DNA of 30,000 bases, from contig NC_091565.1 in the NCBI RefSeq assembly GCF_042767895.1, positions 37,728,145-37,758,144 of the forward strand, in the 5' to 3' direction. Under the pieces are notes generated by a model that ran no database searches, was not told the origin of the DNA, and saw only the letters and a program-made list of their open reading frames with translations. Positions 1 to 18,990 of the stretch are shown here, piece by piece. A program made the translations under genes and the position numbers. Every line of letters starts with the position of its first letter. Positions within the stretch are counted from its first letter, which is position 1. Source of the DNA: Penaeus vannamei (Eukaryota > Arthropoda > Malacostraca > Decapoda > Penaeidae).

Positions 1-529
1 TTATGATCAAGTTCTTTTTATACTCTTCCTATATTCACTTGCAGACAGAATGTATGAAATCTCTCGAATATACAATCTATTTATGTAAGAAAACCCAATG
101 TATAATATAAGTATACTTGTAAATCCATAAATAATTTAAATCAGTAAAGTATATGAGAAGAAAAGAATAATAACATAAATGATAGTAGGAGTACTAAATA
201 ATTTACTAAAATCATTTAACTACAAAAATAGTATAATACTGATAATAACTGTTCACTATTCTTGAGAATTGGTTATAGAAACACATTGCTAATTCTGAGC
301 TCACATTTATAAAGCTCAGGGAAAGCATATTGCTGTCATTTAAATTACATTTAATGTAATATCATGTTTTTTTTTTTTCCTCGGAAGTTACAGTCATTAC
401 CCAGCAAAGAAAAAAGTAATCACAACCTTCTGGAATTTTGGCATGTCATAAGAATATAAAGAAATTATGTATAAAAATACAGCATGTGATTTTTTTTTTT
501 CATTTTGTCATTTTAGTAGACAGATGTAG

Positions 530-535
530 TTTATT
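530..535 (-). terminator. Alternative distal polyadenylation signal AATAAA
   Basis: A second minus-strand AATAAA about 2.2 kb after the stop. If used, the 3' UTR would include both Pumilio-type sites. The downstream context is A-rich and not notably GT-rich, so it is a weaker candidate than the one at 1869-1864. Confidence 0.2.
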
Positions 536-1573
536 TTGTCATTTCTGAAAGAAGATACGTGGGAGAAAATGTAAAAAAATATGTATAAAACAACAACAAA
601 AATATATACCAGAATTATATGGTTTAAATCAAAATATAGATATTCACTTTCATAAATGTACCAAATATACTTGAAGCCTTATAAAAATATAGTCCAGCTC
701 CTGACCAGATTTTGGATTTGTAAAAAGGGAGATTTTTTTTACTAAAAGTTTACTCCAGTTGGTTTAGGGAAAAAATAAAACAAGCTGTCTGAGTTAGAAA
801 CTATCTTTTAAGTTCTCTGGTACAGTTTACATGAGAAGTGATGGCTTACACAAACTCTTTGACAGTCACTAACTGTTTAAAAATCCATTGTATGAATTCC
901 TCTAAATAACTTTAAAAATGACAATCTTGAGATCATAATGTTAAACCATTTTTCTTTGTACACAGTACATAAAAACACTTTCAGTGATTCTGTATAAGTG
1001 CATAAATCTATTTTCATAAAAATTAAACATTTCATTTAAGCTTCATTACACTGACGGTCAACAGAGTATGCATGAAGCCTGGAGACTTTGATTTCAGAAA
1101 AAAATGTTTGCTTTCTAAGAATCATAATGTAATCTTAATCATAGATAGGAACACAGTTTGAATGAGGATTTAAGATGCACTCAAGTGTCAGAGATGAAGA
1201 AAAAAATCATAATGATGAAATGTAAAAAAAAAAATCATAATAAATAATAATAATAAATAAGAAAGAAAAAAATACATGTAATATACATATGTTTATAAAA
1301 ATGCTGACACAAAATGAGGTCATATCTTCTGAAACCAAAGTCGCTATAATAGCCAGGTTGAGGTTTTGACTCCACCGACCCACAGCAAACCAACACCAAA
1401 GTTCACCAGGGTGGTGGGTAGGAGTCAATAATTGCGGTGGTGTACTGTATGTGATCGTGTATCCTACAGGTCATGTGGGTGAAGACAGAGCTAGGGATTA
1501 AAGCTTAGACAATGCGTAGGACTCTAAGGGCGAGACCAGGTGAGATAAATAAAAGAACATTTCTGTACACAGC

Positions 1574-1581
1574 TATTTACA
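1574..1581 (-). promoter_or_regulatory. Pumilio-type element TGTAAATA
   Basis: An exact match on the transcript strand to the UGUANAUA consensus of PUF-family RNA-binding proteins. It lies in the mRNA only if polyadenylation occurs downstream of 1574, for example at the distal signal. Confidence 0.3.
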
Positions 1582-1863
1582 CATATTAGGCTGACAGGCA
1601 CACGGGATTACCCTATAAATAAATGCAATAATTCGTCTAGACAGTAAACCACCCATAAACCTGTGCAGCCAGAAATATCACACTGCATTCACAACAACAC
1701 TCAGAGAAATTTCTTGGGACTCATTCGCAGTTGCACAAAATGCACCCTCCCTCCCCTATCTTCTGAATATGTCAACTTAATTAAGAGCCTCTCAATAATG
1801 ATGTGACAATCATTCAGAATGATTCAGACTTCTTCACACTCTCATTTTGGTCTTTTGAGAGTT

Positions 1864-1869
1864 TTTATT
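1864..1869 (-). terminator. Candidate polyadenylation signal AATAAA
   Basis: Minus-strand AATAAA about 860 bases after the stop codon. It is followed by CA-containing sequence (caaaatga) and a GT-rich stretch (gagtgtg), as expected of a cleavage site and downstream element. It overlaps a Pumilio-type TGTAAATA. No transcript evidence is available. Confidence 0.4.
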
Positions 1870-1873
1870 TACA
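1866..1873 (-). promoter_or_regulatory. Pumilio-type element TGTAAATA overlapping the AATAAA signal
   Basis: The minus strand reads TGTAAATAAAAAC, so the PUF consensus and the poly(A) signal share four bases. Binding of one factor could affect use of the other; that link is inference. Confidence 0.3.
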
Positions 1874-2725
1874 TGCGACTGGGGACCTACGGAGATACAT
1901 GCTTTACTTCATGTTATTGTTGAGGTTCTAAAACTCAAAACAATAAACATGGACTAAAATTGCAAGTTCCTAATTAAGACAATATTATGCACATTGTCAT
2001 TTTGATGTCATGATTGATTTTGAACAACACTACTGTGGACATCTTTGCATAGCCACAATAATTATCCTACTAAACTTGTCAACCTAACTACTCACTGGGG
2101 TAACCGTCATGGAGCCCATTGGGGTTAAACATGAAAAGGACTTTTTTGCTACTTTGGAATACATCCTCTCCTCTGACAGACCCTGGCATATGGATATATT
2201 CTGTGTTACAAGTATAAAACACAGTTTGAGGAACCTGTGCTTTACAAATGGTCATTAAAATGATTTGCACCATCACACTGGTCATTTCTACATATCAGAA
2301 TATGCATCAGTGAATATGCATCAGTATGGTCTGACTACAAAATAATCATATAATCCGAGCTGTATCTTTTTCTACACATCCTTGTGCTAATTCTTGCAGC
2401 ATGACTCCCTGTCCAGATGTGCGTCAAACTGTGCTTACACACCACATCAAACATGTATCATTGGTCTCACTGTTTACTTGATTACCCATTATATTTCTCT
2501 CTTGAATGAAGACTGTGAAATACATTCCACTGAGACGACTGCAAATGCACTAAAGTTTCTCTCAAATCCAGTTTGAGTATCACAGTTCTTCTGTTTGCTC
2601 ACTTCTAAAAAATCATGACTGTTTCATGTTCTGACTGTAGTCTAACGTGATCACAAACACTTTTAATCATATAGTCAAGCACCTGAATTCTATCCGTATT
2701 GACACTATAGTCTCTTCATTATATA

Positions 2726-10180
<7,455 letters not shown>

Positions 10181-10319
10181 CTGGAAGAAGACAGAAGATG
10201 GCGTTAAAATACAGCAATATAACATTGAAAAAAAAAAAAAAATTGTCACTTATACATTCTTCAATAGTATTGCACAAATATACACATGGACATATGTAAA
10301 TAAGTGTGAAATACACGTG

Positions 10320-10520
10320 CAAATACATCCACATAAATAAGAACATTCACACCTAAACATCCACATAAACATACGCACAAATACAAACAGACACACAGAC
10401 ATCCGCATACACATACACACAAATACAGACACACACAGACATCCGCTTACATGTACACACAAATACAGACAATCACATATGCATACACAGACACATTCCG
10501 CCACAGGTGCACGCGTATTC
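10320..10520. repeat. CA-rich compound repeat with a 40-bp duplication
   Basis: Degenerate ACACA/ACATA sequence. Within it ACACAGACATCCGC recurs with a 40-bp period (about 10392-10431 and 10432-10471). Confidence 0.8.
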
Positions 10521-11066
10521 ACATTGAGATTATCGACTAACCTCGTATCAGCAAATAGAGTAAGAACAATGTAAAGGTAGGAGCTCTGGAATCTATACCT
10601 CCGTCCTTTCTTACGTTATATATTCGGTGCGTTGTGCGATACATGGCGAATACGGAATATTAAGGACCCGTGAATCAATATTTGTGGCGCACACAGGCTG
10701 TTACTTAGTTTCCCCCCCCCCCTTTCTAGCTTCTATCGACAGGAGGGGGTATTGTGACAACTCTACGGGTTCCGCACGCCATGTTTAATTTACTCGTCGC
10801 CGCGAATGGGTAAGATATCTGAAACATTTATTATGTGGGAGGCGGTGGGAGGTGGGTGGGTGGGTGGGGGGGGGGTCGTTGAATTTTTAAAGCATGTCGC
10901 CTGCTAAGGTTACTTATTATTTAAAGGAGTATTGTGAGAAAAATGTAATTCGACGGAACTATCAGCACACGCACGAAAAAATTCTTTCCAGTTGTGTTTG
11001 CGACCTCGAACAGATACATTTTTTCATTAATCCAGAAGAAAGGGTACAGAGGAGGGAGGAGAAAGC
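10521..11066. other. Unique CpG-richer stretch upstream of the exon cluster
   Basis: Base composition changes here: CpG becomes common (for example tcgtcgccgcg near 10795). Homopolymer C runs near 10712-10722 and a G-rich TGGG repeat near 10845-10875 are the only repeats. No exon recognised. Confidence 0.5.
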
Positions 11067-11357
<291 letters not shown>

Positions 11358-12335
11358 ATCGGCGAGAGAATAAATAGGCTTACCCTCTTCTTTTCACCCT
11401 AGTTAAATCTGACTGTCTGTGATGAGAGCGGCCCAGAGTATCTTACGGAAGAAATTGGTTCAATAAGCGCGTCCTCTTATTTCATCCTCGCAGGGAAGAC
11501 AGAAGGGCAGTTGCCGAGGAACAACGCGAGCCATTTTCCCCTTTAACACCTCGAGCAATAAGGCCAATAATCGAATGCTCTCAATACCAAGGTGTCTTCA
11601 AACTTTGCTCTTTCCAGAAACTAACATGCAACATTTGGGGAGGGGGAAGGGGGAAGGGGGGGAGAGGGGAGCAAAATTGGGAGCGTTCCCCCCCCCCCTC
11701 CCCCAGTCAAGGCATTTCCGCTCTTAATCGGTCCAGCCCTAAGAGCTAGTCTATCTGCGTAGGCGGCCCAGGCTTAGGTTCCGTGTTCCAGATTATACCT
11801 TATTCATGAGCGGTACGTCTAACCTCCCAGGATTAGGGGTTGCTGCCAGGAGTGTTAGCTAATAAATTAAACACTTGAAGCTGTTCGGGAAACGCAGCCA
11901 AGACCTAATCAGCCCTGAATGTGAACGGGACAGAAAGAGAGCAAGGGAAGGTGTTAAATGTCTCGACTTGAAAAAAAGAAAGAAAAAAAATGCAGGTGTG
12001 TGAGGGAGGGAGGGAGTGAGTGTGTGTGTTTGCGTGCGTGTGTATGTATGCGCGCCAGTATGAGTGCACGTATGTTCTCGCACGTGTACGTGTATAGGTA
12101 CAAAATTAGATATCATCTTAATATGTTCTCGTACGTGTACGTTTGTAGGTACAAAATTAGATATCATCTTAAAAAAAATGAATCTAAAACAGGGAATGTC
12201 TCTCGCATAAACAGAGAATAATTCAAACTCATCACTAAGTCTTCCGCCGAATATGCTGGTCATTCTAAGGACCGGGATCTTACTGCATTTGGCTGGTCTG
12301 CCACGACCGCGACGCCGCAAGGATATGGTTACTTT
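11358..12335. other. Unique sequence with short G/C homopolymers and a 51-bp duplication
   Basis: No gene recognised on either strand. G runs with an adjoining C run lie at about 11637-11704, and a TG-rich patch at about 11995-12055. The duplication at 12070-12171 is listed separately. Confidence 0.5.
12070..12171. repeat. 51-bp tandem duplication (two copies)
   Basis: Copies at 12070-12120 and 12121-12171 share GTACAAAATTAGATATCATC exactly and differ at a few positions in the TACGTGTACGT part. Confidence 0.9.
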
Positions 12336-12343
12336 ATTGGGTC

Positions 12344-12708
12344 GGGAATGGGGGGGGAGGGAGGGGAGGAGTGGATGAGGGGGGAGGGATAGAGAGGAGG
12401 AGAGGAGGGAGGAGGAGGAGGGATGGGGAGGAAGGAGGATGGGGGGAGTGAGGAGGATGGGGAGTGGGAGGGAGGAAGGGGGAGGAGGAGGAGGAGAGGA
12501 AGAGGGGGAGGAGGAGGAGTAGGAGGATGGAGGAGGAGGATGGAGGAGGAGGAGGAGGGGGAGGGAGGTGGTGGAGGAGGGGAGGAGGACGGAGAGATGG
12601 GGAGGAGGAGGATGGAGAGGGGGAGGAGGAGGAGGAAGAGGGGGAGGATGGGAAGGGGGAGGAGGAGAATGGGGAGAGGAAGGAGGAGGAGAAGGAGAAG
12701 AAGAAAAT
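12344..12708. repeat. Long GGA/GGGA purine tract
   Basis: About 365 bp of almost only purines on the plus strand, built of GGA, GGGGA and GAGGAGGAT units with scattered T. It has many G runs of three or more. The Pro/Ser-rich minus-strand frames and Gly/Arg/Glu-rich plus-strand frames through it are composition artefacts. Confidence 0.92.
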
Positions 12709-13002
12709 ACAAAGCGTAAAACAAATATATAAAAACATGCGAGAAACCGACACAAAACAGAGAGAAACAAAAACACACCGAACCGAACAAAATAAAAAAA
12801 GGCTCTAATTCTCCCAACATCCTCCGGTTCATACCCCCCCCCCCCGCGCACCGAATACCGAATATTCAGTCGACGGCGTATCCGGACCTGCAGTCAATCA
12901 AATAAGCATTCAGTCCAGAGCGACTCGGATACTCAGCAGGTCTCGTCAGGTGCTTTGCTGCTGCGTCTCGGGGCTCTCTGCGGCCGAGAATCAAAGGCAG
13001 GT

Positions 13003-13228
13003 TTTAAAGAGAGAGGGAGATCTGAGGGAGGGGGAGAGGGAGGGAGGGAGAGAGAGGGAGGGAGGGAGGGTAGAGAGGGTAGAGAGGGAAAGGGGAGGGG
13101 AAGGGAGAGAGGGAGAGGGAGGAGGGAGGGAGGGAAAAGGGAGGGAGAGGGAGAGGGAAAGGGAGGGAGGGAGGGGGAGAGAGAGGGAGGGAGGAGGGGA
13201 GGAGGGAGAGGGAGGGAGGGAGGGAGAG

Positions 13229-13297
<69 letters not shown>

Positions 13298-13400
13298 AGG
13301 GAGGGAGAGCAAGAAAGAGAGAGAGAGAGTGATGCGAGATATATGAGAGCGAGATAAGAAGAAGAAGAAAGAGAGCAAGAGAGAGAGGGAGAGAATAATG
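13003..13400. repeat. GGGA / GA purine tract
   Basis: Imperfect GGGAGGGA units to about 13230, a pure GA core at about 13232-13290, then degraded GAGA to 13400. Nearly all purine on the plus strand. Confidence 0.93.
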
Positions 13401-15360
13401 CCGTGTATGCAAGAATAAGAAACATATATTTTCCATCTGAAAGAAATAAGGAAAGGAAATCCTCCACTCTGCTGAGTTGAAATTCTTGCCGTCCTCTCCA
13501 TCCCTTGCTAAAGTTTGGCAAGACCGGCACAAAACTTGCCCCAGCGAACGGCGGGGATTACTTACATTTTGACGTTTTGCTCTCTCTCTATTCAACCCAT
13601 TTTGTCCTTCATTTATATATATATTTTTTCCCCACTGTCAAGAGTGGCGTTTAAGTATGGTTCCCCTTTTTTCTCGTCTGCGCAAATGGGTTAAGTGGTA
13701 AAAGCATCGACTGCCTTATTACTGGCGTCAGCTGGGACTGCCTTTTCTTTTTAATGTCGTATCCGTGCCTTTATGAAAAGGAACTTGACCATTACAGAAA
13801 GAGCCACACGGGAATATTAAAAAAACATCGCTAAACACACAAACGAGATGCACACATAAAGTCACACATAAACAGAACCCCTGCGTGTCGTTCGAAGCAG
13901 CGCTCAGGATCCCGAAGACGAGAAAGAATGACCCCGACGGCCATGCGAATCGACGCACCGACAGGGCCGCCGCTGCCCCCCCCCCGTGTCCCCGTGCAAG
14001 GTCTCTCGTATCGCTTCGTATCTGTCCGCCGGCGAGCCACTTCAAACCAACATCGTCGAGATCTTGAGTATTATAGAACCAACTGTTAAGAGATGTAATT
14101 AATTATGCTCAAATTAGGAGAGCACTAATTAAACGTAGACACAGACGGACCCGCGATTAAGTGTCAGGGTGCCGGAGGCTAGATAATGGCCGTCCTTTAA
14201 CCTTTCCCGACAATAATCCAATATGGCTGGATATTACCTCCCTGTCTGCTCTTCGTCCCGCTCGGATAACAGCAATGCTGATATCAGTAATGGTGATAAT
14301 GGTGATAATGGTGACCTCGTCGGTGACAGCGACGGGATCGATAATGATGGTGGTGGGGCTATTAATACACGAACAGCATCCCCCTGCGTCGATGCCGGCA
14401 TTCTTATCCGTATTAAACCGTCGGTGACTTTTGCACGCTTTGTTTGAGAGCTGCGAGAGTCACTCGGAGCGAACATCGGTTAAGACGAGAGCGATTTCGG
14501 TTTGCGAAATGATGCCATCGCCGCGGACGCTAAGGAGGGCCGCTTAGCCCGACAGATACGGGGTCGGCGTGTTTATGTAGATTATACTACCGGAAATCAA
14601 TATACTCCGCGAGATAATCCCGAAGCCAATCTGCCGAACGAACAATAAAGAAAAGGAAAAAAACAAACGCGAGTCCGAATAACAAGAAGAAACAAAGCTT
14701 ATTAAAAAAGAAGAAGAAGGAAATAAGAGAAAAACATTGCCAGAAGACTTAGGAGTGCGGGCGAGAGTACAGCGGAGCAGGAAGCAGTTAATCTCTCTCA
14801 CTGTATTGTCCTCCCTTCCGTGCAACTTAAAGCCTTGCTGAAGGACCTCCTGCGTGAGGCAAGACACAGCTATATGACCCGCCATTCATAACGTTCGCAT
14901 TTGCTTTTTCTTCCCTTCTCTCTCTCTCTCTCGGAGTACAGCAGGGGTGAGAATTGCGAAGGATCTGCGAGTGTCGTGACGTCATAAGCATCAGCAACTC
15001 TGCGAGGCGGTTATGCATCGACAGGAGCAAATACCTCGTTGACTCATTCCCTCGCAGGCAATATGGCGTCCGACATCAAAAGAAACGTATCTCCAGAAGG
15101 AAGCAATTAAAAAACGGCATCTTGACAAGCCCTCTGGATCGGCTCCAAGCGGTGGCGGGTCCGAGCTCCGTCTGTCATATTCATCCCCTTTCGTCCTTCG
15201 GGTGAGGACAGCCACGGGTGTCGGGGATACAGCGGAATTCCCTCCACTCACTCGTGCCGACGTGCTTAAAAAGACGCGCTGTTAAATATTCAGCTTTCGG
15301 CGTACTTCCTTCGAATATGCAAATAATACCGAGAGCGTGAACTCAAGGTTTTTTTTTGGG
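13401..15360. other. Largely unique CpG-rich sequence, no confident gene
   Basis: About 2 kb with balanced composition and many CpGs. A small Asp/Gly/Asn-rich frame at 14223-14447 (plus) starts with ATG in a fair context but overlaps a degenerate GATAATGGT repeat. No family is recognised. A C run lies at about 13976-13985. Confidence 0.4.
14280..14312. repeat. GATAATGGT 9-bp imperfect repeat
   Basis: Three to four copies of a GGTGATAAT-type unit, grading into GRT-rich sequence to about 14360. Confidence 0.75.
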
Positions 15361-15377
15361 TCACTCTACAATGCCTA

Positions 15378-15479
15378 TTTTAACAACGTGAGTCTATACA
15401 ATGAAGCGTTTTATTTATTTATTTACTGTTTTAACAACGTGAGTCTATACAATGAGGCGTTTTATTTATTTATTTTAGA
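15378..15479. repeat. 51-bp tandem duplication (two copies)
   Basis: TAACAACGTGAGTCTATACA recurs at 15381 and 15432, each copy followed by AATGARGCGTTTTATTTATTTATTT. The copies differ by one substitution in the shared core and in their last few bases. Confidence 0.92.
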
Positions 15480-16080
15480 AACGGCACGAAGAGGAGGTGT
15501 AAAGGTGTGTTTCCGAGTGTACCCTTGAGCGGAAAACGCGTCGAAACATGAATACCAACCGTAAATACCATAACCCTTTGATCAAGACACAAACAAACGA
15601 ATCAAACCACCTTCTACCTCCCGATATTGTATATCGATAATGAACAACACTGCGGATATTCACGGTCTGTGAAATGCACTTCGAAAAAAAAAATAATTTT
15701 GGTAATCTTAGACGAATATAAAACGTTCATTGTGCATTCACTCAAAAGAGGCTGAAAGACGCTGAATACAAATTAATTCTCCATTGTGAGGGAGGGAGCG
15801 AATTTTTTGGGTGAAATAGACCAATAGCATATCTCTGCGGACTCTCCATGCCGGGGTTCCACTTCAGCACCTTTTATATTCACTCATTTCGTACTACTTT
15901 TCGACTTTTTGCTGTATATGCGTGAAGTCAAAATCCTCATTCGAGTCCGCGCACTTCCTTTTCGTTGACGGGAAATGAGAGAGAATCGCGGAAAGAGAAA
16001 GGGAAAGAGAAAGAGAGAGAGAAAGAAAGAAACAAATATTCTCTGGCCAAATATCACCAACACTGAGAGTTGGATCCATC
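15480..16080. other. Unique AT-rich stretch without gene
   Basis: No coding signal. A short degraded GA tract lies at about 15985-16030. Confidence 0.45.
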
Positions 16081-16085
16081 AGTAA

Positions 16086-16359
16086 CCCTCCCTCCCTCCC
16101 TCCCTCCCCCCCCTCCATCTCTCTCTCTCGCTCCCAGATTCCCCTTTCCCTAACCCCTCCCCCTACCCCCCGTCAGCCCTCTCCCCTACCCACTCTCCGT
16201 CCTCTTCTCCGCCTCCTGCTTCCCTCCTATCCCCTCTACCCCCTCACTTCCCCTTCCCCCCCTCACCACCCCTCCCATTCCCACTGCCGCAGAAACAAAG
16301 AGGGGAAACCCATTCTGTTTTCCTCTTGCACTGCCCTTTTTTTCTTTCTTTTATTCTTT

Positions 16360-16412
<53 letters not shown>

Positions 16413-16445
16413 CTACTCTCGCTTTCTCTTTCTCTGTCTGTTAGT
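16086..16445. repeat. Pyrimidine-rich region with (TC)n core
   Basis: CCCT/CCTC-rich sequence from 16086, an interval with lower bias, then a TC array at about 16365-16406 on the plus strand. This array has the opposite orientation to the long GA arrays of the window. Confidence 0.9.
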
Positions 16446-16537
16446 CTCTCTCTGTCTCCCATGTTTGGTGTAGGTTATTTTGGAACATTAATATCTGAAG
16501 GTCGCTATTCTTTCTGTTTAATCAAGGTTTTGATATC

Positions 16538-16540
<3 letters not shown>

Positions 16541-16573
<33 letters not shown>
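16541..16573. repeat. (AC)n microsatellite
   Basis: About 16 AC units on the plus strand, ending at ACGCAAG. Confidence 0.95.
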
Positions 16574-16575
<2 letters not shown>

Positions 16576-16709
16576 AGTAAAGACTTTATTAATAGGAATT
16601 AATGGCGGTCTATGGGAAGAAAAAAAAATATATCAACACCATTTAAAGGGGAAAATGGGAATACACTTTGAGCCATCTGTTCACCCCTCCCCCCACCCCC
16701 CCATATCCC

Positions 16710-16870
16710 TCCCCCTTCGAAAAGAAAGGGAAAAAAAGAGGAGTGAGCGAAAGAAAGAAAAGTGGGAATGGAAGAAGAAAGAAAAAAAAGGACAAAGTGG
16801 GGGGGGGATGAATGTAAAGAAAGAAAGAAAGGGGATGAAAGAAAAGAGAAGAAAAGAGAAGAAAAGAGAC
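16710..16870. repeat. AAAG-rich degenerate purine tract
   Basis: GAAAGAAAG and GAAAAGA units on the plus strand, without coding content. Confidence 0.8.
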
Positions 16871-17071
16871 TTCACCAGGCGTTGTCGGCTGGGAAACGTT
16901 TAGCCTCTCTCGTCTTCCGAATGCAAACGTTCCAAGATTGAAACGTTCTATGACAAACGTTTCGACTCTACGTAAACGACGCTTTTCGGTGTCCTCCGCC
17001 GCGGCAATCACATCGTGCCCTATCTAACGCATCGATTCACCTTCCCTTATTACTGATGTCTGACAGACTTC

Positions 17072-17372
17072 CCCTAACCCTCTCTCTTTCTCTCCCTAGC
17101 CCCCCTCCCTCTTTCTCTCCCTAGCCCCTCCCTCTTTCTCTCCCTAGCCCCTCCCTCTTTCTCTCCCTAGCCCCTCCCCCTTTCTCTTCCTAGCCCCTCC
17201 CTCTTTCTCTCCCTAGTCTCTCCCCCTTTCTCTCCCTAGCCCTTCCCTCTTTCTCTCCCTGGCCCCTCCCCCTTTCTCTCCCTAGCCGTTCCCTCTTTCT
17301 TTCCCTAGCCCCTCCCTCTTTCTCTCCCTAGTCCCTCCCTCTTTCTCTCCCTAGCCCCTCCCTCTCCCTCCC
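17072..17372. repeat. Minisatellite, about 23-bp unit, about 12-13 copies
   Basis: The unit reads approximately CCCTAGCCCCTCCCTCTTTCTCT with one- or two-base differences among copies (for example CCCTAGTCT, CCCTGGCCC). Each unit presents TTTCTCTCCCTAG on the plus strand, the form of a 3' splice acceptor. Confidence 0.93.
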
Positions 17373-17645
17373 ACCTGCCCCTCCCCTGCCCAGCCCATCC
17401 CTGTATCCCCCTGTAGCCCCTCCCTCTTTCCCCAGTTAGGTCCTCCTTCCCCACCTCGCCCGTGTTCCTCTACCCCCTCCCTCTCCCCTATCCTCGTTCT
17501 TCCCCTCTCCCCTACCCTCGTTCTCCTTCGCTCTAGCCCCTCCCCCTCCCCTACCCACGTCCTCCTTCCCTCTACCCCCTCCCCCTCCCCTACCCTCGTT
17601 CTCCAACCCTAACCCTTTCCCCCCTCCCCTACCCCCTACCCCCCT
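17373..17645. repeat. Degenerate C-rich minisatellite
   Basis: Variants of CTCTACCCCCTCCCCCTCCCCTACCC with TCGTTCTCC/ACGTCCTCC spacers recur irregularly. It continues the pyrimidine bias of the preceding array. Confidence 0.8.
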
Positions 17646-18990
17646 CAGCCAGCGCCTCATGATGCAGACGCATCGGCTGGCCCTCATGCCACTTCATGGT
17701 TCGTCATTTCGCCCTCATGATGGTCCTGATTCACTCGGCTCCTAATGAGTCGCCTCCCCTCCCTCGCCCCTCACCCCCACCCCCCCTCTTATACGTTATT
17801 ACTCACGCTTCAATCGCTGTGTTATCCCGTTTTCGATGCGCTGTGTCTGAAGGGGGATTGTAGGGCTGACTATTATTTTTTTCCATCAACAAATCTTAAA
17901 AGCTACTTCTGCAGTGCGTGTGTACATTTTTTTATAGTATGATTCGCTGGCATATAATGGACGCCCTTTTAGTGAATGAATGGATTATACGAAATCTTAG
18001 CTGGATTGTATTTCCATATAGTTTTTCTCTAGATTCTTCCATTGTGCCTGTTTTCGTAAAAGTATCAGTAAAGAAGCAATAATAATATTAATAAAGAAAA
18101 AGGAATGATTCTGATGATAATGATAATAATATGAACAATACCTGTAAACAATAATACCGACAAAACGATAATAATAATATCAATAATAACACTGCTAACC
18201 CCATACCCATTACAAGTCACGCCCCAATACATAATAAATCCCCAATACAAATCAGGGCAGTCAGGATCATAATGGCGAGTCCTAATTCTCTAAGTTTTGA
18301 AGCCGGAGCCAATTAAAACAAGAGAAGCGCGGGTTGCGTCCCTCTCGCCCTCTCTCTCTCTCTCTCTCTCTCTTTCGCTCTCTCGCCGCTGTGTGGGAGG
18401 GGCGTCGGACTCAAAGAATTTCGTTCACGTTGTTGATTGATGTAGCTAAACGGTCTGTCTTCTTCTCGTTTCTTCTCTCTCTTTCTTTTCTCTTACGTCG
18501 TGGTGTTTGTGTTTTATTTCGTTGTTGTATTTCATGTGTGTGTGTGCTACGTTATCGTGGTGGGAAGGCGACCAGGATAAACTGTGCTGTAAATCTATTT
18601 GTACGAAATCAGTTTCGAATTAAAGGGGGAATCACGTACACCCACTCGTTACAATTACCGAATGTTGAAGCCCTTACTATGGAACGCACCCGGGCCGTAA
18701 CGGCGCTCTCCTAAGTAAATGATACATATGACAGCGAAAATGTGATATCCGCCACCCGTGCACGGAACCGATTAAATCCACAGCTCGTCCGATTTCCATC
18801 CCTGCGCTGCCGGGCGTACGACATGCCGCACCACCCTCCTGTGGAGGCTCCGGCGCTGCCGGGCGTACCAGCTCTTTACTTTATCATTTTCGTTTTCTTT
18901 TGTAAATCCGCACTGACTCTCCTCTGCCTCTTTAACGAAGAGGAAAACGCAGCAAAATTGATTAACTTTCTAATCAATGATTTTTAACAA
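17646..18990. other. Mixed unique sequence without recognised gene
   Basis: Includes an AAT/ATAATA-rich patch at about 18075-18190, a short TC array at about 18352-18374, and GC-rich sequence at 18800-18870 where GCGCTGCCGGGCGTAC occurs twice, 45 bp apart. The frames here are not protein-like. Confidence 0.4.

Larger units (their letters stand above)
1..1863. other. AT-rich sequence, distal 3' UTR or downstream flank
   Basis: No coding frame of quality. It holds short A and T runs, an (AAT)n-type patch around 1235-1262, and the distal poly(A) candidate at 530-535. I see no gene entering from the left edge. Confidence 0.5.
1864..2725 (-). other. Probable 3' UTR of the ZMIZ gene (proximal extent)
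   Basis: AT-rich, CpG-poor sequence directly after the TAG with no continuing frame. The first canonical AATAAA on the minus strand after the stop is at 1869-1864, giving a UTR of about 0.86 kb if used. Short frames on both strands have no protein-like content. The true end could lie further down, because the AT-rich, gene-poor character continues to position 1. Confidence 0.5.

Noticed and set aside
11859..12851. 330-codon minus-strand frame, Pro/Ser-rich
   Set aside because: It spans the GGA purine tract. The flanks have no protein-like signal and there are no domain motifs.
13687..13720. TGGGTTAAGTGGTAAAAGCATCGACT resembling the D-arm of a tRNA
   Set aside because: Only one mismatch from the A-box, but no B-box follows within 60 bp and no cloverleaf can be drawn.
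17600..17620. CCAACCCTAACCCTTT as a telomere-like repeat
   Set aside because: Only two units, embedded in a C-rich minisatellite of other periodicity. Not an interstitial telomere.
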